The notes: generated by a model not told the origin, from the letters alone. A DNA stretch of 64,000 nt from Bacteroidota bacterium (GCA_021156365.1 JAJNDK010000007.1:1-64000), one strand, 5' to 3'; positions 31,858 to 40,783 are shown, counted from the first letter of the stretch. Numbers and translations are program-made.

Positions 31858-33114
31858 ATGGAGCAGAAAACTTCCTCTTCCCTTAACAAGCTGATACTGG
31901 TAGCCGCACTCGGTTATTTTGTGGATATCTACGATCTTTTATTATTCAGCGTTGAGCGTATCGACAGTCTCGTGGATATTTTAAAAGTGGATGCCAAACA
32001 TCCATCCATTAAAAGTGTGGGAATGGATCTGCTCAACTGGCAAATGTTCGGAATGCTGATTGGCGGTATCTTCTGGGGGATCTTAGGAGATAAAAAAGGC
32101 AGGCTTTCCGTTCTCTTCGGTTCTATTATTACCTATTCGCTTGCTAATATTGCCAACGGTTTTGTACAGGATGTGAATACGTATTCGGTTCTGCGTTTTG
32201 TTTCGGGTTTTGGTCTCGCAGGAGAGTTGGGCGCCGGGATTACATTGGTGAGTGAATCGATGAGCAAAGAACGGCGTGGGATAGGAACGATGATCGTTGC
32301 AACTGTCGGCGTGTTTGGTGCGGTAGTGGCAGGTTTCATGGGCGGTGTGATCAGCAACTGGAGGGTGTCTTTTTTTATCGGCGGAGGCATGGGCTTATTG
32401 TTATTGATACTCCGTATCGGTGTGCTTGAATCCTCTATGTTCAAAAATGTGAAGGAAAGCAAGGTGCGGAAAGGTAATTTCTTTTTATTGTTCAGCTCTG
32501 CCAAACAAATAAGGAAATACCTGGCGATCATTTTTGTGGCCGTGCCGGTTTGGTATGTAATGGGGATCCTGATCTCCTTCTCTCCGGATATCATCGGAAA
32601 AATAAATCCGGCCATCATGCCGAATCCCGGAACAAGTATTATGTTCGCATACCTTGGCATCACAGTTGGTGATGTGGCCAGTGGTCTTATCAGTCAGCTG
32701 CTGAAGAGCAGGAAAAAGGCCCTGTTTGTTTTTCTAACGCTCACGCTCATTTCTATTATCATGTATTTTACCGTCGCCACTATTTCGATTGTGGCATTCT
32801 ATTCGGTGGTAACATTTATTGGATTTGCTACCGGCTATTGGGCTGTCTTTATGAGCTCTGCAGCAGAACTGTTCGGGACCAATATCCGGGCTACCGCCAC
32901 TACTACTGCACCAAATTTTGTACGTGGCGCAGTAATTCCCATTAGCTTCGGTTTTAAATCGCTCGAAAAGCTATTTGTGAACTCCGATGGTACAGCAGAT
33001 TCGGTAACGGCTGCTATAGTGGTGGGGGCGATCGTGCTGGTAGTGGCATACATTTCCCTGTATTCACTGGAAGAAACATTCCATAAGGACTTAAATTATA
33101 CCGAAAATGAATAA
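31858..33114 (+). CDS. MFS transporter (sugar/MHS-like)
   Basis: A 418-residue protein with about 12 transmembrane helices. N-terminal ALGYFVDIYDLLLFSVERIDSL, GGIFWGILGDKKGRLSVLFGS (motif A, GDKKGR) and GFGLAGELGAGITLVSESMSKERRG are typical of sialate/aromatic-acid/MHS-type symporters. Substrate unknown. Its last codons overlap the CoA-binding gene by 8 bases and it follows the subtilase closely, so it belongs to the gpx-to-CoA-binding run. Confidence 0.85.
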   Translation: MEQKTSSSLNKLILVAALGYFVDIYDLLLFSVERIDSLVDILKVDAKHPSIKSVGMDLLNWQMFGMLIGGIFWGILGDKKGRLSVLFGSIITYSLANIANGFVQDVNTYSVLRFVSGFGLAGELGAGITLVSESMSKERRGIGTMIVATVGVFGAVVAGFMGGVISNWRVSFFIGGGMGLLLLILRIGVLESSMFKNVKESKVRKGNFFLLFSSAKQIRKYLAIIFVAVPVWYVMGILISFSPDIIGKINPAIMPNPGTSIMFAYLGITVGDVASGLISQLLKSRKKALFVFLTLTLISIIMYFTVATISIVAFYSVVTFIGFATGYWAVFMSSAAELFGTNIRATATTTAPNFVRGAVIPISFGFKSLEKLFVNSDGTADSVTAAIVVGAIVLVVAYISLYSLEETFHKDLNYTENE

Positions 33115-33469
33115 ACCAACCGTAGTGATCGGCGCTTCGGACAACCCGGACCGTTATGCATACAAAGCAACTGTTTCCTTGCAAAGTCACGGACACACCG
33201 TATATCCCGTTGGCCTGAAAGACGGCGAAATAAACGGCATCAAAATGACGGCAGACCGTTCTTTCATTCCCGATGTGCACACGGTTACGATGTATGTAGG
33301 ACCAAAGAACCAACCTTCCTGGTATGAGTATATTCTTTCCCTGAAACCAAAGCGGATCATTTTTAACCCGGGTGCAGAAAATCCTGATCTGGTTAAATTA
33401 GCGGTTCAGCAAGGTATTGAGTGCGAGGAATCCTGCACGCTGGTGATGTTGTCAATAGACCGGTATTAA
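33107..33469 (+). CDS. CoA-binding domain protein (YccU-like)
   Basis: A 120-residue single Rossmann domain. VVIGASDNPDRYAYKATVSLQSHGHTVYPVG is the CoA_binding_2 signature; KPKRIIFNPGAENPDLVKLAVQQGIECEESCTLVML completes it. These small proteins bind CoA and have no settled role. The start ATG at 33107 overlaps the end of the MFS gene. A strong bidirectional terminator follows. Confidence 0.88.
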   Translation: MNKPTVVIGASDNPDRYAYKATVSLQSHGHTVYPVGLKDGEINGIKMTADRSFIPDVHTVTMYVGPKNQPSWYEYILSLKPKRIIFNPGAENPDLVKLAVQQGIECEESCTLVMLSIDRY

Positions 33470-33484
33470 ACCGTATTTTATAAA

Positions 33485-33522
33485 AACAAGAAAGGCTGAT
33501 CAAACGATCAGCCTTTCTTGTT
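33485..33522. terminator. Bidirectional terminator
   Basis: AACAAGAAAGGCTGATC, loop AAAC, GATCAGCCTTTCTTGTT: a 17-bp perfect stem with A and T runs on either side, between the convergent genes at 33107-33469 and 33543-34205. Confidence 0.9.
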
Positions 33523-33542
33523 ATAGTGTGTTTATCAGCAGA

Positions 33543-34205
33543 TTATCTCTCGTCGATAATTTCGTATCCTTTTGCTTTGTAGGCATTAGTATCTACGATG
33601 AACATGGTGTCAGAAAACTCTGTATTTGTTGTCATTTTCTTCACCTCAATGGTTTGTGAAGATTGGTCCTTCATCATGATCTTCATCATTTTCACCTGTT
33701 TCTTTACTTTATCTACGTAGAGTTTTACAGTGTGGTATTTTTTCTTCTCCGGTTTTACACTTGGAGAGAGATTGATAACACTTACATTGGTGCCATTTAC
33801 TTTTTCGTCTTTATCGTATCTGTATTTGAATCCGTTTTCATACATCGTGAAGATCTTTGTAGGGTCCATAGCATCGTCTGCAGAAGGCTCGTAGTTTTTT
33901 ATGGAAACTTCTTTTGCATCATCGTTGATCGTCCAAACTGATTTGTTGTCGGATACAATGGTGTTGCCTTTCAGGTACAATTTAAATTTGCTTCCCTTTA
34001 CTTCGATCTTGCCGCTTTGCGCATCGGTTTGTTTGCCGTCCTTGTTCTTAACTGTTTGCGTGTATTCAGTCGTAATAGTTTTATACGCTTTCGTTGTTTT
34101 GGAAACGTCGTCTAAAATTGCTTTTGCTTTTGGATCCTGATCCTGTGCGAATGCAACTGCTCCTACGAATAAGAAAAGAAGTGTTGCTTTTATAGTCTTG
34201 TTCAT
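33543..34205 (-). CDS. lolA: LolA-like outer-membrane lipoprotein carrier
   Basis: A 220-residue periplasmic protein (signal MNKTIKATLLFLFVGAVAFAQ) of the LolA/LolB superfamily. DPKAKAILDDVSKTTKAYKTITTEYTQT opens the fold, then GKIEVKGSKFKLYLKGNTIVSDNKSVWTIN and NTEFSDTMFIVDTNAY. It carries lipoproteins across the periplasm. A start at 34205 gives a clean signal; -7 box TACTTTTG at 34268-34261 (minus). Upstream of it sits the PorE-like gene, also on the minus strand. Confidence 0.9.
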   Translation of the reverse strand: MNKTIKATLLFLFVGAVAFAQDQDPKAKAILDDVSKTTKAYKTITTEYTQTVKNKDGKQTDAQSGKIEVKGSKFKLYLKGNTIVSDNKSVWTINDDAKEVSIKNYEPSADDAMDPTKIFTMYENGFKYRYDKDEKVNGTNVSVINLSPSVKPEKKKYHTVKLYVDKVKKQVKMMKIMMKDQSSQTIEVKKMTTNTEFSDTMFIVDTNAYKAKGYEIIDER

Positions 34206-34403
34206 CTCTTTGTTTTTATAAATGTTAAAATGCAACATATGTGCCACTTTAATAGATGTGCAAAAGTAGAAAAAGTTTAACGAACTAAAGATAGGGAGTC
34301 AAAAGTATAATGCACTAAAAATCAATTAATTAAATTGGTTTTCAGTTCGTTTAAGGAAAACGGGGCATCCCAATATATCCTAAAAAGTGGGATCCGGTAA
34401 AAA

Positions 34404-36377
34404 TTATTTCTTCAATACTTTGAAAACCGTTCTACGATTCGCGGCTTTGTGCTCGGGTGTATCGTTCGGAACTTTTGGTTTCGTATCACCATAGCCAATA
34501 AAGCTGAGGCGGGTTTTATCAATTCCTCCTTCGGTGGTAAGATAGTTGTATACGGATTTTGCCCGGTTTTCCGAGAGCACCTGGTTTTTCTTTTTATCGC
34601 CGGTATTATCCGTGTGCCCTTCCAGTTGTCCTTTTATAGTCGGATTTTTCTTCAGGAAGTCCGCCAGTTTGTTGAGCTCCGCTTTCGATTGCGGTTTCAG
34701 ATCGAATTTATCCACATCAAAGAAAACGTTCTTCAGCTCTATATCTCCCACATCCGAAATAGGCTGCATGGGAACATTCAGCACAAACGGATTGTTGTAG
34801 TCGGCTACTACATTTTTCAGACTGAAATTGTCAGAGTAGAACAAATAGCCGTTCTTCGAAACATTCAACAGATAATCATGATTGGCAGTGAGTGTGATCA
34901 GGAATTTTCCATCCTTGGCAGATAAAGATTTCAATACCTGTTTTTGGGTCTCCAGGTCAATGAGCTCAAACTCTGCCTCTAGGCCCACACGTGAGAGGGA
35001 GTCGTATACTTTTCCTTTTGCATAGGTGATCTGCTCGGGACGAAATGTTTCAGGCATTTCGAACTGGTAGATGTCCAGCCCGCCATAGCCACCCGGGCGC
35101 TCACTGGCGAAGTAGGCGATCTTCCCGTTCGGACCAACCAGCAAACTGTTATCGTCCACAAAGGTATTGATAGGATAGCCCAGGTTTACAGAAGGCCCCC
35201 ATTCTCCGTTTGGCTGTCGTTTGCTCATAAAGAGATCGAGGCCGCCCATTCCCGGAAATCCATCGGATGCAAAATAAAGTGTCATGTTATCCGGGTGAAT
35301 GTATACGGACTCTTCTTTCCCATCTGTATTGATGTTCGGCCCCAGCTTTACCGGATCGGAAAACTGACCATCGAAACCGATCTGCGACATGTAAATGTCC
35401 TGAGATTTAATGCCTTCACGTGTTACAATACCTCTTACAAAATACAATGTTTTTCCATCGGAAGAGAACGAAGGCTGCGTTTCCCAGTTCCTGCTATTGA
35501 TAGGCTCTCCCACATTTCTCGGCTCGCTCCATTTCCCGTTTATTTTCTGGCTGAAAAAGATATCGCAGCTTCCGTATCCTTTTCTGCCATCGGCGCCGTA
35601 ATTACCAAACTGGTCGGGGCATAAAACAAAAAACATAAATTGTCCGTCGGCAGAGATATTAGGAGCGCCCTCATTTCCCGGGGAGTTGAGGCCTTTCATG
35701 GGTGTAGAGGACATCCATTTGCCATTGTTGTTCATGCTTATATAAAAATCTTCCTGCCCTGCCGTTCCGCTCTCTTCACGAATATTGCGGGTGAAGAGGA
35801 ATTGACTGCCATCAGCTGTAATAGTGGGAAAATATTCGTAATAGTTGGAATTGATCGCATCTCCGGCATTCACCGGTTTGAATGGCTGTGGGTTTTTCAG
35901 TGCATTTTCCCCGAACTTGGCATTCACTAAGAATTTATCGGCATTTTCTTTCAGGGTTGGGTTGATGCGCGGGTATTTGAGGTAGGCTTCGTAGGCAGCT
36001 CTGCCTTCGGAGTATTTCCCCTGCATCATATAAAGTCCACCGAGGTTGTAGAAGTTATTCGGAAAGAAATCGGCATTGATCTCTACACATTTTTTGAAAT
36101 GCTCGATGGCTTCGTCGATGCGTTTGTGGTCGGAATACAGGTAACCGAGCGCCATGTGCGGCTCTACGAAATTCGGATCGAGTTCGATAGCTTTCAGGAA
36201 ATTTTTCTCTGCTTCTTTGTCTTTTTTGTATTCAAAGTTCTTTTTCCCTTCGTCCATCTGCTTGATGGCTTTCTTGTTGGTGGAGGTATAACCGGGAGGT
36301 TTATTGGTTTGCGCTCCGCTATTTAAAAAAGAGATAAGAGCAAGAAAAAAAACGAGTAGTTGGGTTCTGAAGTTCAT
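34404..36377 (-). CDS. porE: PorE-like TPR/PD40/OmpA protein
   Basis: A 657-residue exported protein: signal peptide, TPR repeats (about 35-150, including FLKAIELDPNFVEPHMALGYLY), PD40 propeller (about 175-430), a carboxypeptidase-regulatory-like beta domain (about 450-535), and an OmpA peptidoglycan-binding domain (NVFFDVDKFDLKPQSKAELNKLADFL and LEGHTDNTGD...LSENRAKSVYNYL). This order is that of PorE, which anchors the T9SS to peptidoglycan; many paralogues exist in Bacteroidota, so PorE proper is not certain. It parallels the SPOR-ended protein at 13605-15596. Confidence 0.78.
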   Translation of the reverse strand: MNFRTQLLVFFLALISFLNSGAQTNKPPGYTSTNKKAIKQMDEGKKNFEYKKDKEAEKNFLKAIELDPNFVEPHMALGYLYSDHKRIDEAIEHFKKCVEINADFFPNNFYNLGGLYMMQGKYSEGRAAYEAYLKYPRINPTLKENADKFLVNAKFGENALKNPQPFKPVNAGDAINSNYYEYFPTITADGSQFLFTRNIREESGTAGQEDFYISMNNNGKWMSSTPMKGLNSPGNEGAPNISADGQFMFFVLCPDQFGNYGADGRKGYGSCDIFFSQKINGKWSEPRNVGEPINSRNWETQPSFSSDGKTLYFVRGIVTREGIKSQDIYMSQIGFDGQFSDPVKLGPNINTDGKEESVYIHPDNMTLYFASDGFPGMGGLDLFMSKRQPNGEWGPSVNLGYPINTFVDDNSLLVGPNGKIAYFASERPGGYGGLDIYQFEMPETFRPEQITYAKGKVYDSLSRVGLEAEFELIDLETQKQVLKSLSAKDGKFLITLTANHDYLLNVSKNGYLFYSDNFSLKNVVADYNNPFVLNVPMQPISDVGDIELKNVFFDVDKFDLKPQSKAELNKLADFLKKNPTIKGQLEGHTDNTGDKKKNQVLSENRAKSVYNYLTTEGGIDKTRLSFIGYGDTKPKVPNDTPEHKAANRRTVFKVLKK

Positions 36378-36424
36378 ACCGTATTGTTTTTATCGTTCAC
36401 ACAAATCGTATGCGTAAATCTAAA

Positions 36425-36459
36425 CAAAAATAATACCGCAAGTAAATAAAAGATACAAA
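36425..36459 (-). promoter_or_regulatory. Promoter of the PorE-like gene
   Basis: Minus strand: -33 TTTG (36459-36456), 23-base spacer, -7 TATTTTTG (36432-36425). A transcript would start about 40 bases before the ATG at 36377. The promoter begins right after the porD stop. Confidence 0.6.
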
Positions 36460-36462
36460 TAA

Positions 36463-37371
36463 TTATTTCGGCTCCGTAATTTTCGCGTATTTATTGGCAT
36501 TGGCCGGATCGATGAGGTTCAGGGTTTCGATCACGGCAGCTTTTTCATCGGAAGGCGCTTCTTTGAATATATTGATCACTTCATCCGCTTTTGCGTTGAA
36601 GAACAATTGCATACTGTAGGAAGCCGGACGTAATTTGTGAAGCTCCTTGAGAGATTCCAGAGCTTTTAATACTTCCGCTCTTCCGCCATCCGTTTTTTCA
36701 TACATCACATCCAGTCCCTTGCGGTGATACTGATAATAACAATTGCGGATCGGGTTGAACATAGGGTTAAGGATATTATCGATCATCCAGAAACGGTTCT
36801 TGTTGCCATCAAATGATTTCCAGCCCGGTCCTGAATCGCTGCCTGCCTGTGCATTGTTCACGATCTGCTGTGCATACTGCCAGTGTTCGGTTCCGCCCAT
36901 CGGAGCATAAGAATCGTAATCGAGGGCGAGGATCACATAGCTGTAAAAAGCAAGTATGGAAGTGAGGTTGTTATTGTATTGGTTTACGTTAAAATCAAAA
37001 GGCTGATTTTCGATGTAGCTGAATTCGAAATTTATATCGTTGTAGTTGAAAAGCGTGGAAGGGTAGGATGTTTTGTAAACCGGGCGGCGGCTCTGCACCT
37101 GGATCGTGGCTTTCCATTGAGAAGCGCTTACTTTTTCGGTAACATTGATGAACATCGTACATTCGATACGTTCGTTGGTAGAGAATATATCTTTGGTCCA
37201 TTTGCGGTTGTTCACGAATTCGAAAGCCTGTTTCTGAAGGTTGTCAAAAATACGTTTGTTATCGGTTCCCTGCACCTGCTGGGACGAAACAGTAACCTGG
37301 CAGTTCAGCTCCTGTGCATTGGCTCCTGTAGCTATAAAAAGTGCAAACAGTGCTGCAACGATTATCTTCAT
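36463..37371 (-). CDS. porD: T9SS protein PorD (DUF4835 family)
   Basis: A 302-residue secreted protein: signal MKIIVAALFALFIATGANAQ, then ELNCQVTVSSQQVQGTDNKRIFDNLQKQAFEFVNNRKWT, the well-known DUF4835/PorD opening, and later NPIRNCYYQYHRKGLDVM. PorD is required for T9SS function in some Bacteroidota. The ATG at 37371 overlaps the coaB stop (ATGA), matching the conserved bamD-rpoZ-coaBC-porD order. Confidence 0.9.
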   Translation of the reverse strand: MKIIVAALFALFIATGANAQELNCQVTVSSQQVQGTDNKRIFDNLQKQAFEFVNNRKWTKDIFSTNERIECTMFINVTEKVSASQWKATIQVQSRRPVYKTSYPSTLFNYNDINFEFSYIENQPFDFNVNQYNNNLTSILAFYSYVILALDYDSYAPMGGTEHWQYAQQIVNNAQAGSDSGPGWKSFDGNKNRFWMIDNILNPMFNPIRNCYYQYHRKGLDVMYEKTDGGRAEVLKALESLKELHKLRPASYSMQLFFNAKADEVINIFKEAPSDEKAAVIETLNLIDPANANKYAKITEPK

Positions 37372-38033
37372 TTTTTGTCTATACATTGTTCAATTGCATT
37401 CAAAATATCCAGGGCAACTTCTTCTTTGGATTTTAACTCAAAATTATGCAAATTATTGTTCCGATCCATGATTATAACCTTATTTGTGTCGAAACCGAAG
37501 CCCTCGCCACGTTCGTTGCTGAGATTGGCCACTATGAGATCCAGGTTCTTTTTCAGCAGCTTATTTTTGGCATTTTCGAGCAGATTTTCCGTTTCAAGGG
37601 CAAATCCGACTAAAAACTGGTGGGTTTTGCGTTTTCCAAGCTCTGCCAGGATATCGGTGGTTTTTACGAGCTCCAGTGTAAATGACGCATCCGTTTTTTT
37701 GATCTTTTGGCTGGCTGCCTGAGCAGGTTTGTAATCGGCTACCGCTGCGGATTTTACAACAATGTCGGTTTTTTCGAAATGCTCCAGACAGGCGCGGTAC
37801 ATTTCATCACCGGTTTCCACCTCTACTACTTTGATAACCGGGTTTTTCGGTCGCAGGTGGGTGGGGCCCAGTACCAGGATCACACCGGCTCCACGGGCTG
37901 CGAATGCTTCTGCAATGGCGATCCCCATTTTTCCGGTGGACCGGTTGCCGATAAAACGCACCGGATCTATGGCCTCATAGGTGGGGCCGGCTGTGATCAG
38001 TATTTTTTTATGGTGGAAAATGGTATCCGTCAT
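37368..38033 (-). CDS. coaB: Phosphopantothenate-cysteine ligase (CoaB half of CoaBC)
   Basis: A 221-residue protein equal to the C-terminal half of CoaBC: ITAGPTYEAIDPVRFIGNRSTGKMGIAIAEAF at the start, KSAAVADYKPA, GFALETENLLENAKNKL and NERGEGFGFDTNKV, all CoaB signatures (joins cysteine to 4'-phosphopantothenate with CTP). The partner CoaC half is a separate gene at 40172-40717; the two halves sum to a normal CoaBC length of about 400, but three lipoprotein genes lie between. A -7 box TATCTTTG (38054-38047, minus) could drive it. porD overlaps its stop by 4 bases. Confidence 0.92.
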   Translation of the reverse strand: MTDTIFHHKKILITAGPTYEAIDPVRFIGNRSTGKMGIAIAEAFAARGAGVILVLGPTHLRPKNPVIKVVEVETGDEMYRACLEHFEKTDIVVKSAAVADYKPAQAASQKIKKTDASFTLELVKTTDILAELGKRKTHQFLVGFALETENLLENAKNKLLKKNLDLIVANLSNERGEGFGFDTNKVIIMDRNNNLHNFELKSKEEVALDILNAIEQCIDKK

Positions 38034-38138
38034 TGTTTCAGGAGATCAAAGATACGAATTGTCTATAGTTTTTGATCGAAACGGTACTTGTTTTCCTGTA
38101 AAGCAAACAGAAAAGATACTTTCATACACGATTTGAAT

Positions 38139-38726
38139 TTAAATGTCTGCAATTATCCATAGTATCAGAAACAAGAGGAACAAAGCTGCGGCGCTGCACA
38201 GAATGATAAGCCCGGTCGTTATACTGAAAATTAAAAAAACAAGACCTGTCAGGAGAGCAAGCGGAAGGATAAGAAGAAAAAGGAGGATCCCGAAAACGAT
38301 CACAAATCCTTCGAATTCGGTGAAAGTGTGGTGACGCGGCCAGGAAAAGGAAGCAGAAGATTGCTTTTGTGAAGTTACCGAAGCTATCTGTTCACGCGAT
38401 GCCGGCCTGTTTGCAGATAAAAGCGGATAATGGGATTCTTCTTCCTGTTTTATCAGGGAAGTATTCCTGATCGTTTTTTTCTGTTGTGGAATACCCGGAG
38501 AGGAAATGTTCTCAACTACCGGAATGTCCTGCTCTTTGCTGATGTACGCTGTCGAAGCAGTTTCAGGAGCTGTAGCAGTTTTCTGGTATGGTTTGTTTTT
38601 TGCAGGTCCGGCAATAGTTTCGGAAGGAGTCCTATACTTATAATGGGTGTATTTCTGTCGCAAAAAACTATTCCCTGTGCAGGAAGAAAGTAACAATACG
38701 ATCAGGATTGGAAGGAGTGTACGCAT
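38139..38726 (-). CDS. Lipoprotein paralogue 3 (QKYT family) with C-terminal helices
   Basis: A 195-residue lipoprotein (MRTLLPILIVLLLSSCTG, Cys16). After the Cys comes NSFLRQKYTHY, the motif shared with the two neighbours, then a hydrophilic Ser/Pro/Lys-rich linker (about 35-130), then a hydrophobic C-terminus (about 135-195) with two to three membrane helices. So it is anchored by both lipid and helices, an odd pairing. Last of three tandem paralogues; 21 bases after paralogue 2. Function unknown. Confidence 0.7.
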   Translation of the reverse strand: MRTLLPILIVLLLSSCTGNSFLRQKYTHYKYRTPSETIAGPAKNKPYQKTATAPETASTAYISKEQDIPVVENISSPGIPQQKKTIRNTSLIKQEEESHYPLLSANRPASREQIASVTSQKQSSASFSWPRHHTFTEFEGFVIVFGILLFLLILPLALLTGLVFLIFSITTGLIILCSAAALFLLFLILWIIADI

Positions 38727-38747
38727 GTTGTGTTTGTTTTGAGTAGT

Positions 38748-39248
38748 TTATTTAAACCATTTCAATTCAGGCTCGGCATTGAGCCATACAAAGAAAAACA
38801 GGACAGCCAGGCCGATCAGTAACAATCCTATCCAGAATTCGGAAAAGAGCAGGGTAATGCCCGCTATAAGACAACCGGGTATTAAAAGGAGGATCATCAG
38901 GAACCAGGTGCCGTAAGACATTTTCTCTTCTTCCTCTTCTTCGGCATCCTGTTTGTTTGCATTCACGAGTGGTTTCACGATGGTCGAATGAATAGCAGAA
39001 AATGCAGTTGCTACAGGTTGTTTCTGCGCCCCGATCATTCTTTTGGCTGCAGCCATTTCACCGGTGTTTTCATCCGGTGCTTTGGGCATACTGCAGGGTG
39101 ATGAATCGTTTTTTTCTTTGGCCGCAAGCGCAGATGGACGCTCAGGATGGCGATCATGTCCATAGCTCGTGTATTTCTGCTTCAGGAAATTGCTCCCTGC
39201 ACAGGAACAAAGCAAGAGGCAGATTGATAGATAAAGTAGTTTACGCAT
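38748..39248 (-). CDS. Lipoprotein paralogue 2 (QKYT family) with C-terminal helices
   Basis: A 166-residue lipoprotein (MRKLLYLSICLLLCSCAG, Cys16) with SNFLKQKYTSY after the Cys, a charged linker (DDAEEEEE-like EEEEEEKMS near 108) and two C-terminal hydrophobic helices (WFLMILLLIPGCLIAGITLLF and IGLLLIGLAVLFFFVW). Middle copy of the tandem; 10 bases follow paralogue 1 and 21 precede paralogue 3, so the three form one operon. Function unknown. Confidence 0.7.
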   Translation of the reverse strand: MRKLLYLSICLLLCSCAGSNFLKQKYTSYGHDRHPERPSALAAKEKNDSSPCSMPKAPDENTGEMAAAKRMIGAQKQPVATAFSAIHSTIVKPLVNANKQDAEEEEEEKMSYGTWFLMILLLIPGCLIAGITLLFSEFWIGLLLIGLAVLFFFVWLNAEPELKWFK

Positions 39249-39258
39249 AGTTGAGATT

Positions 39259-40038
39259 TTAGCCGATAAGGAGATTGAATAACAAGATCACTAAGAGTAC
39301 TGCTCCCAAAATAATCAGGCTTATGATCCAGTTGATGAACAGGAACAAAACAATAAACACTATAGCCAAGAGGAAAAGTGTAAATATGATCGTGAGCGCT
39401 ACTGCCAGGTCGTGCCATTTGTCCCTGCTCTGAGAAGTAGCCTGGAACCTTTCTGCGTAAGGGTTATCCGGTGCAGTATCGGTAGTAGCATCAATGATCC
39501 AGGATGCTATCAAAAAAGCAAGAACGGCAGCTCCCATAACAATGAGCGCTATTCCTGAATCATATAATAAAAGTATAAGGCCCACAACAAAGGCAGCGGG
39601 AGCTAAAACCAATAATACGAAGAAGATAAAAAAGGCAAAAAATATTTCCGCGTCTCTGCCATACGATCTTTTCCTGTGTTCGACCGAATGAATTGTTTTT
39701 TCGTTTTTTATTTTGCTGATAGTACGGACAGATGATTGCACCGGATCTTTTTTGGAAGATCTACGGGGGCTCATTGAGAGAGGAGTTTCGGAATGTTGTT
39801 TGGCTGGAGCAGCGATCTCCGGGTGTATTGAAACAGGAATGTTACCTGTATCATGAATCGTATCTATTGTAGCCGGCAGCTTGTTTGCAGGAGGAGGATC
39901 GGCGAGGTCCGGAGCAATTTTTTTTCTTTCGTAAGTATAAGACTTGTGTGAAAAACGGGTGTACTTCTGTTTCAAAAAGCTATTGCCTGCGCAGGAGCAG
40001 ACTGCAAGAGCGATCAGTAGATAAAGGATAGTACGCAT
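39259..40038 (-). CDS. Lipoprotein paralogue 1 (QKYT family) with four C-terminal helices
   Basis: A 259-residue lipoprotein (MRTILYLLIALAVCSCAG, Cys16) with NSFLKQKYTRF after the Cys, a hydrophilic linker, and two pairs of hydrophobic helices (about 130-185 and 210-258), i.e. one pair more than its sisters, perhaps by internal duplication. A -7 box TACTTTTG lies at 40102-40095 (minus), so this operon has its own promoter between coaC and the first paralogue. Function unknown. Confidence 0.7.
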   Translation of the reverse strand: MRTILYLLIALAVCSCAGNSFLKQKYTRFSHKSYTYERKKIAPDLADPPPANKLPATIDTIHDTGNIPVSIHPEIAAPAKQHSETPLSMSPRRSSKKDPVQSSVRTISKIKNEKTIHSVEHRKRSYGRDAEIFFAFFIFFVLLVLAPAAFVVGLILLLYDSGIALIVMGAAVLAFLIASWIIDATTDTAPDNPYAERFQATSQSRDKWHDLAVALTIIFTLFLLAIVFIVLFLFINWIISLIILGAVLLVILLFNLLIG

Positions 40039-40171
40039 TTTACAGTATCTGCCTGAGTGATCAGTGGCAGTATTGGTTTTAGTATACTTAAGAGCAAAAG
40101 TAGAAATAAGGAATATGCATTTCCCTGATATTAGGAAAGCTTTGGATTTTTTAGGATTTATTATGGAAACC

Positions 40172-40717
40172 TTAGAGAAAGAACTTCTCCAGGAAAGTTA
40201 CAATGTGCTCAGGCTCAGCCATTCTGCCATCACCCACCAATCCGCTGGCCAGTTCCCCGTGTTCGCTGGGGATCACTACTACATTGTCTTTTTTCACCTG
40301 TTCGAGGTTGCGCAGGGTGGAAGGATGCTGGTACATATCGAGGTCCATCGCAGGAGCTATCATTGTTCTGCAACGCGCCGAAAGATAGGTGGCCAGCAGT
40401 AAGTTATCGCAGAGCCCGTTGGCCATTTTCGCGATCGTATTGGCAGTGGCAGGTGCAATTACGAATGCATCAGCCCATAAGCCAAGTTTCACATGATTGT
40501 TCCAGGTATTGTCCTTATCAAAAAACTGTGACTCCGCTTCATTTTTAGAAAGTACGGAAAGTGTTTTGGAGGTGATAAAGTGCTCCGCATCGCTTGTCAT
40601 GATCACTTTTACTTCCGCACCGGCCTTTACAAGCAGGCGGACCAGTGTAGCGCTTTTATAGGCAGCGATACTACCTGTAACACCGATCAGTATTTTTTTA
40701 TGTTGGAGTGATCCCAT
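40172..40717 (-). CDS. coaC: Phosphopantothenoylcysteine decarboxylase (CoaC half of CoaBC)
   Basis: A 181-residue flavoprotein: KKILIGVTGSIAAYKSATLVRLL, the catalytic-type His75 in NNHVKLGLWADA, APATANTIAKMANGLCDNLL, APAMDLDMYQHPS and GELASGLVGDGRMAEPE. At the position of the E. coli Dfp Cys158 there is Ser158 (ELASGL); I believe Ser is frequent in Bacteroidota CoaBC, but could not check. The protein ends FLEKFFL, exactly where the fused enzyme would continue into CoaB. The CoaB half lies 2.1 kb downstream (37368-38033). Confidence 0.9.
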   Translation of the reverse strand: MGSLQHKKILIGVTGSIAAYKSATLVRLLVKAGAEVKVIMTSDAEHFITSKTLSVLSKNEAESQFFDKDNTWNNHVKLGLWADAFVIAPATANTIAKMANGLCDNLLLATYLSARCRTMIAPAMDLDMYQHPSTLRNLEQVKKDNVVVIPSEHGELASGLVGDGRMAEPEHIVTFLEKFFL

Positions 40718-40783
40718 GTTTTAAAAAAGAAAGGCAGAGAGCGGATTGCTAACTGCCTTAAAATTATCCTGTAATTTCAATCC

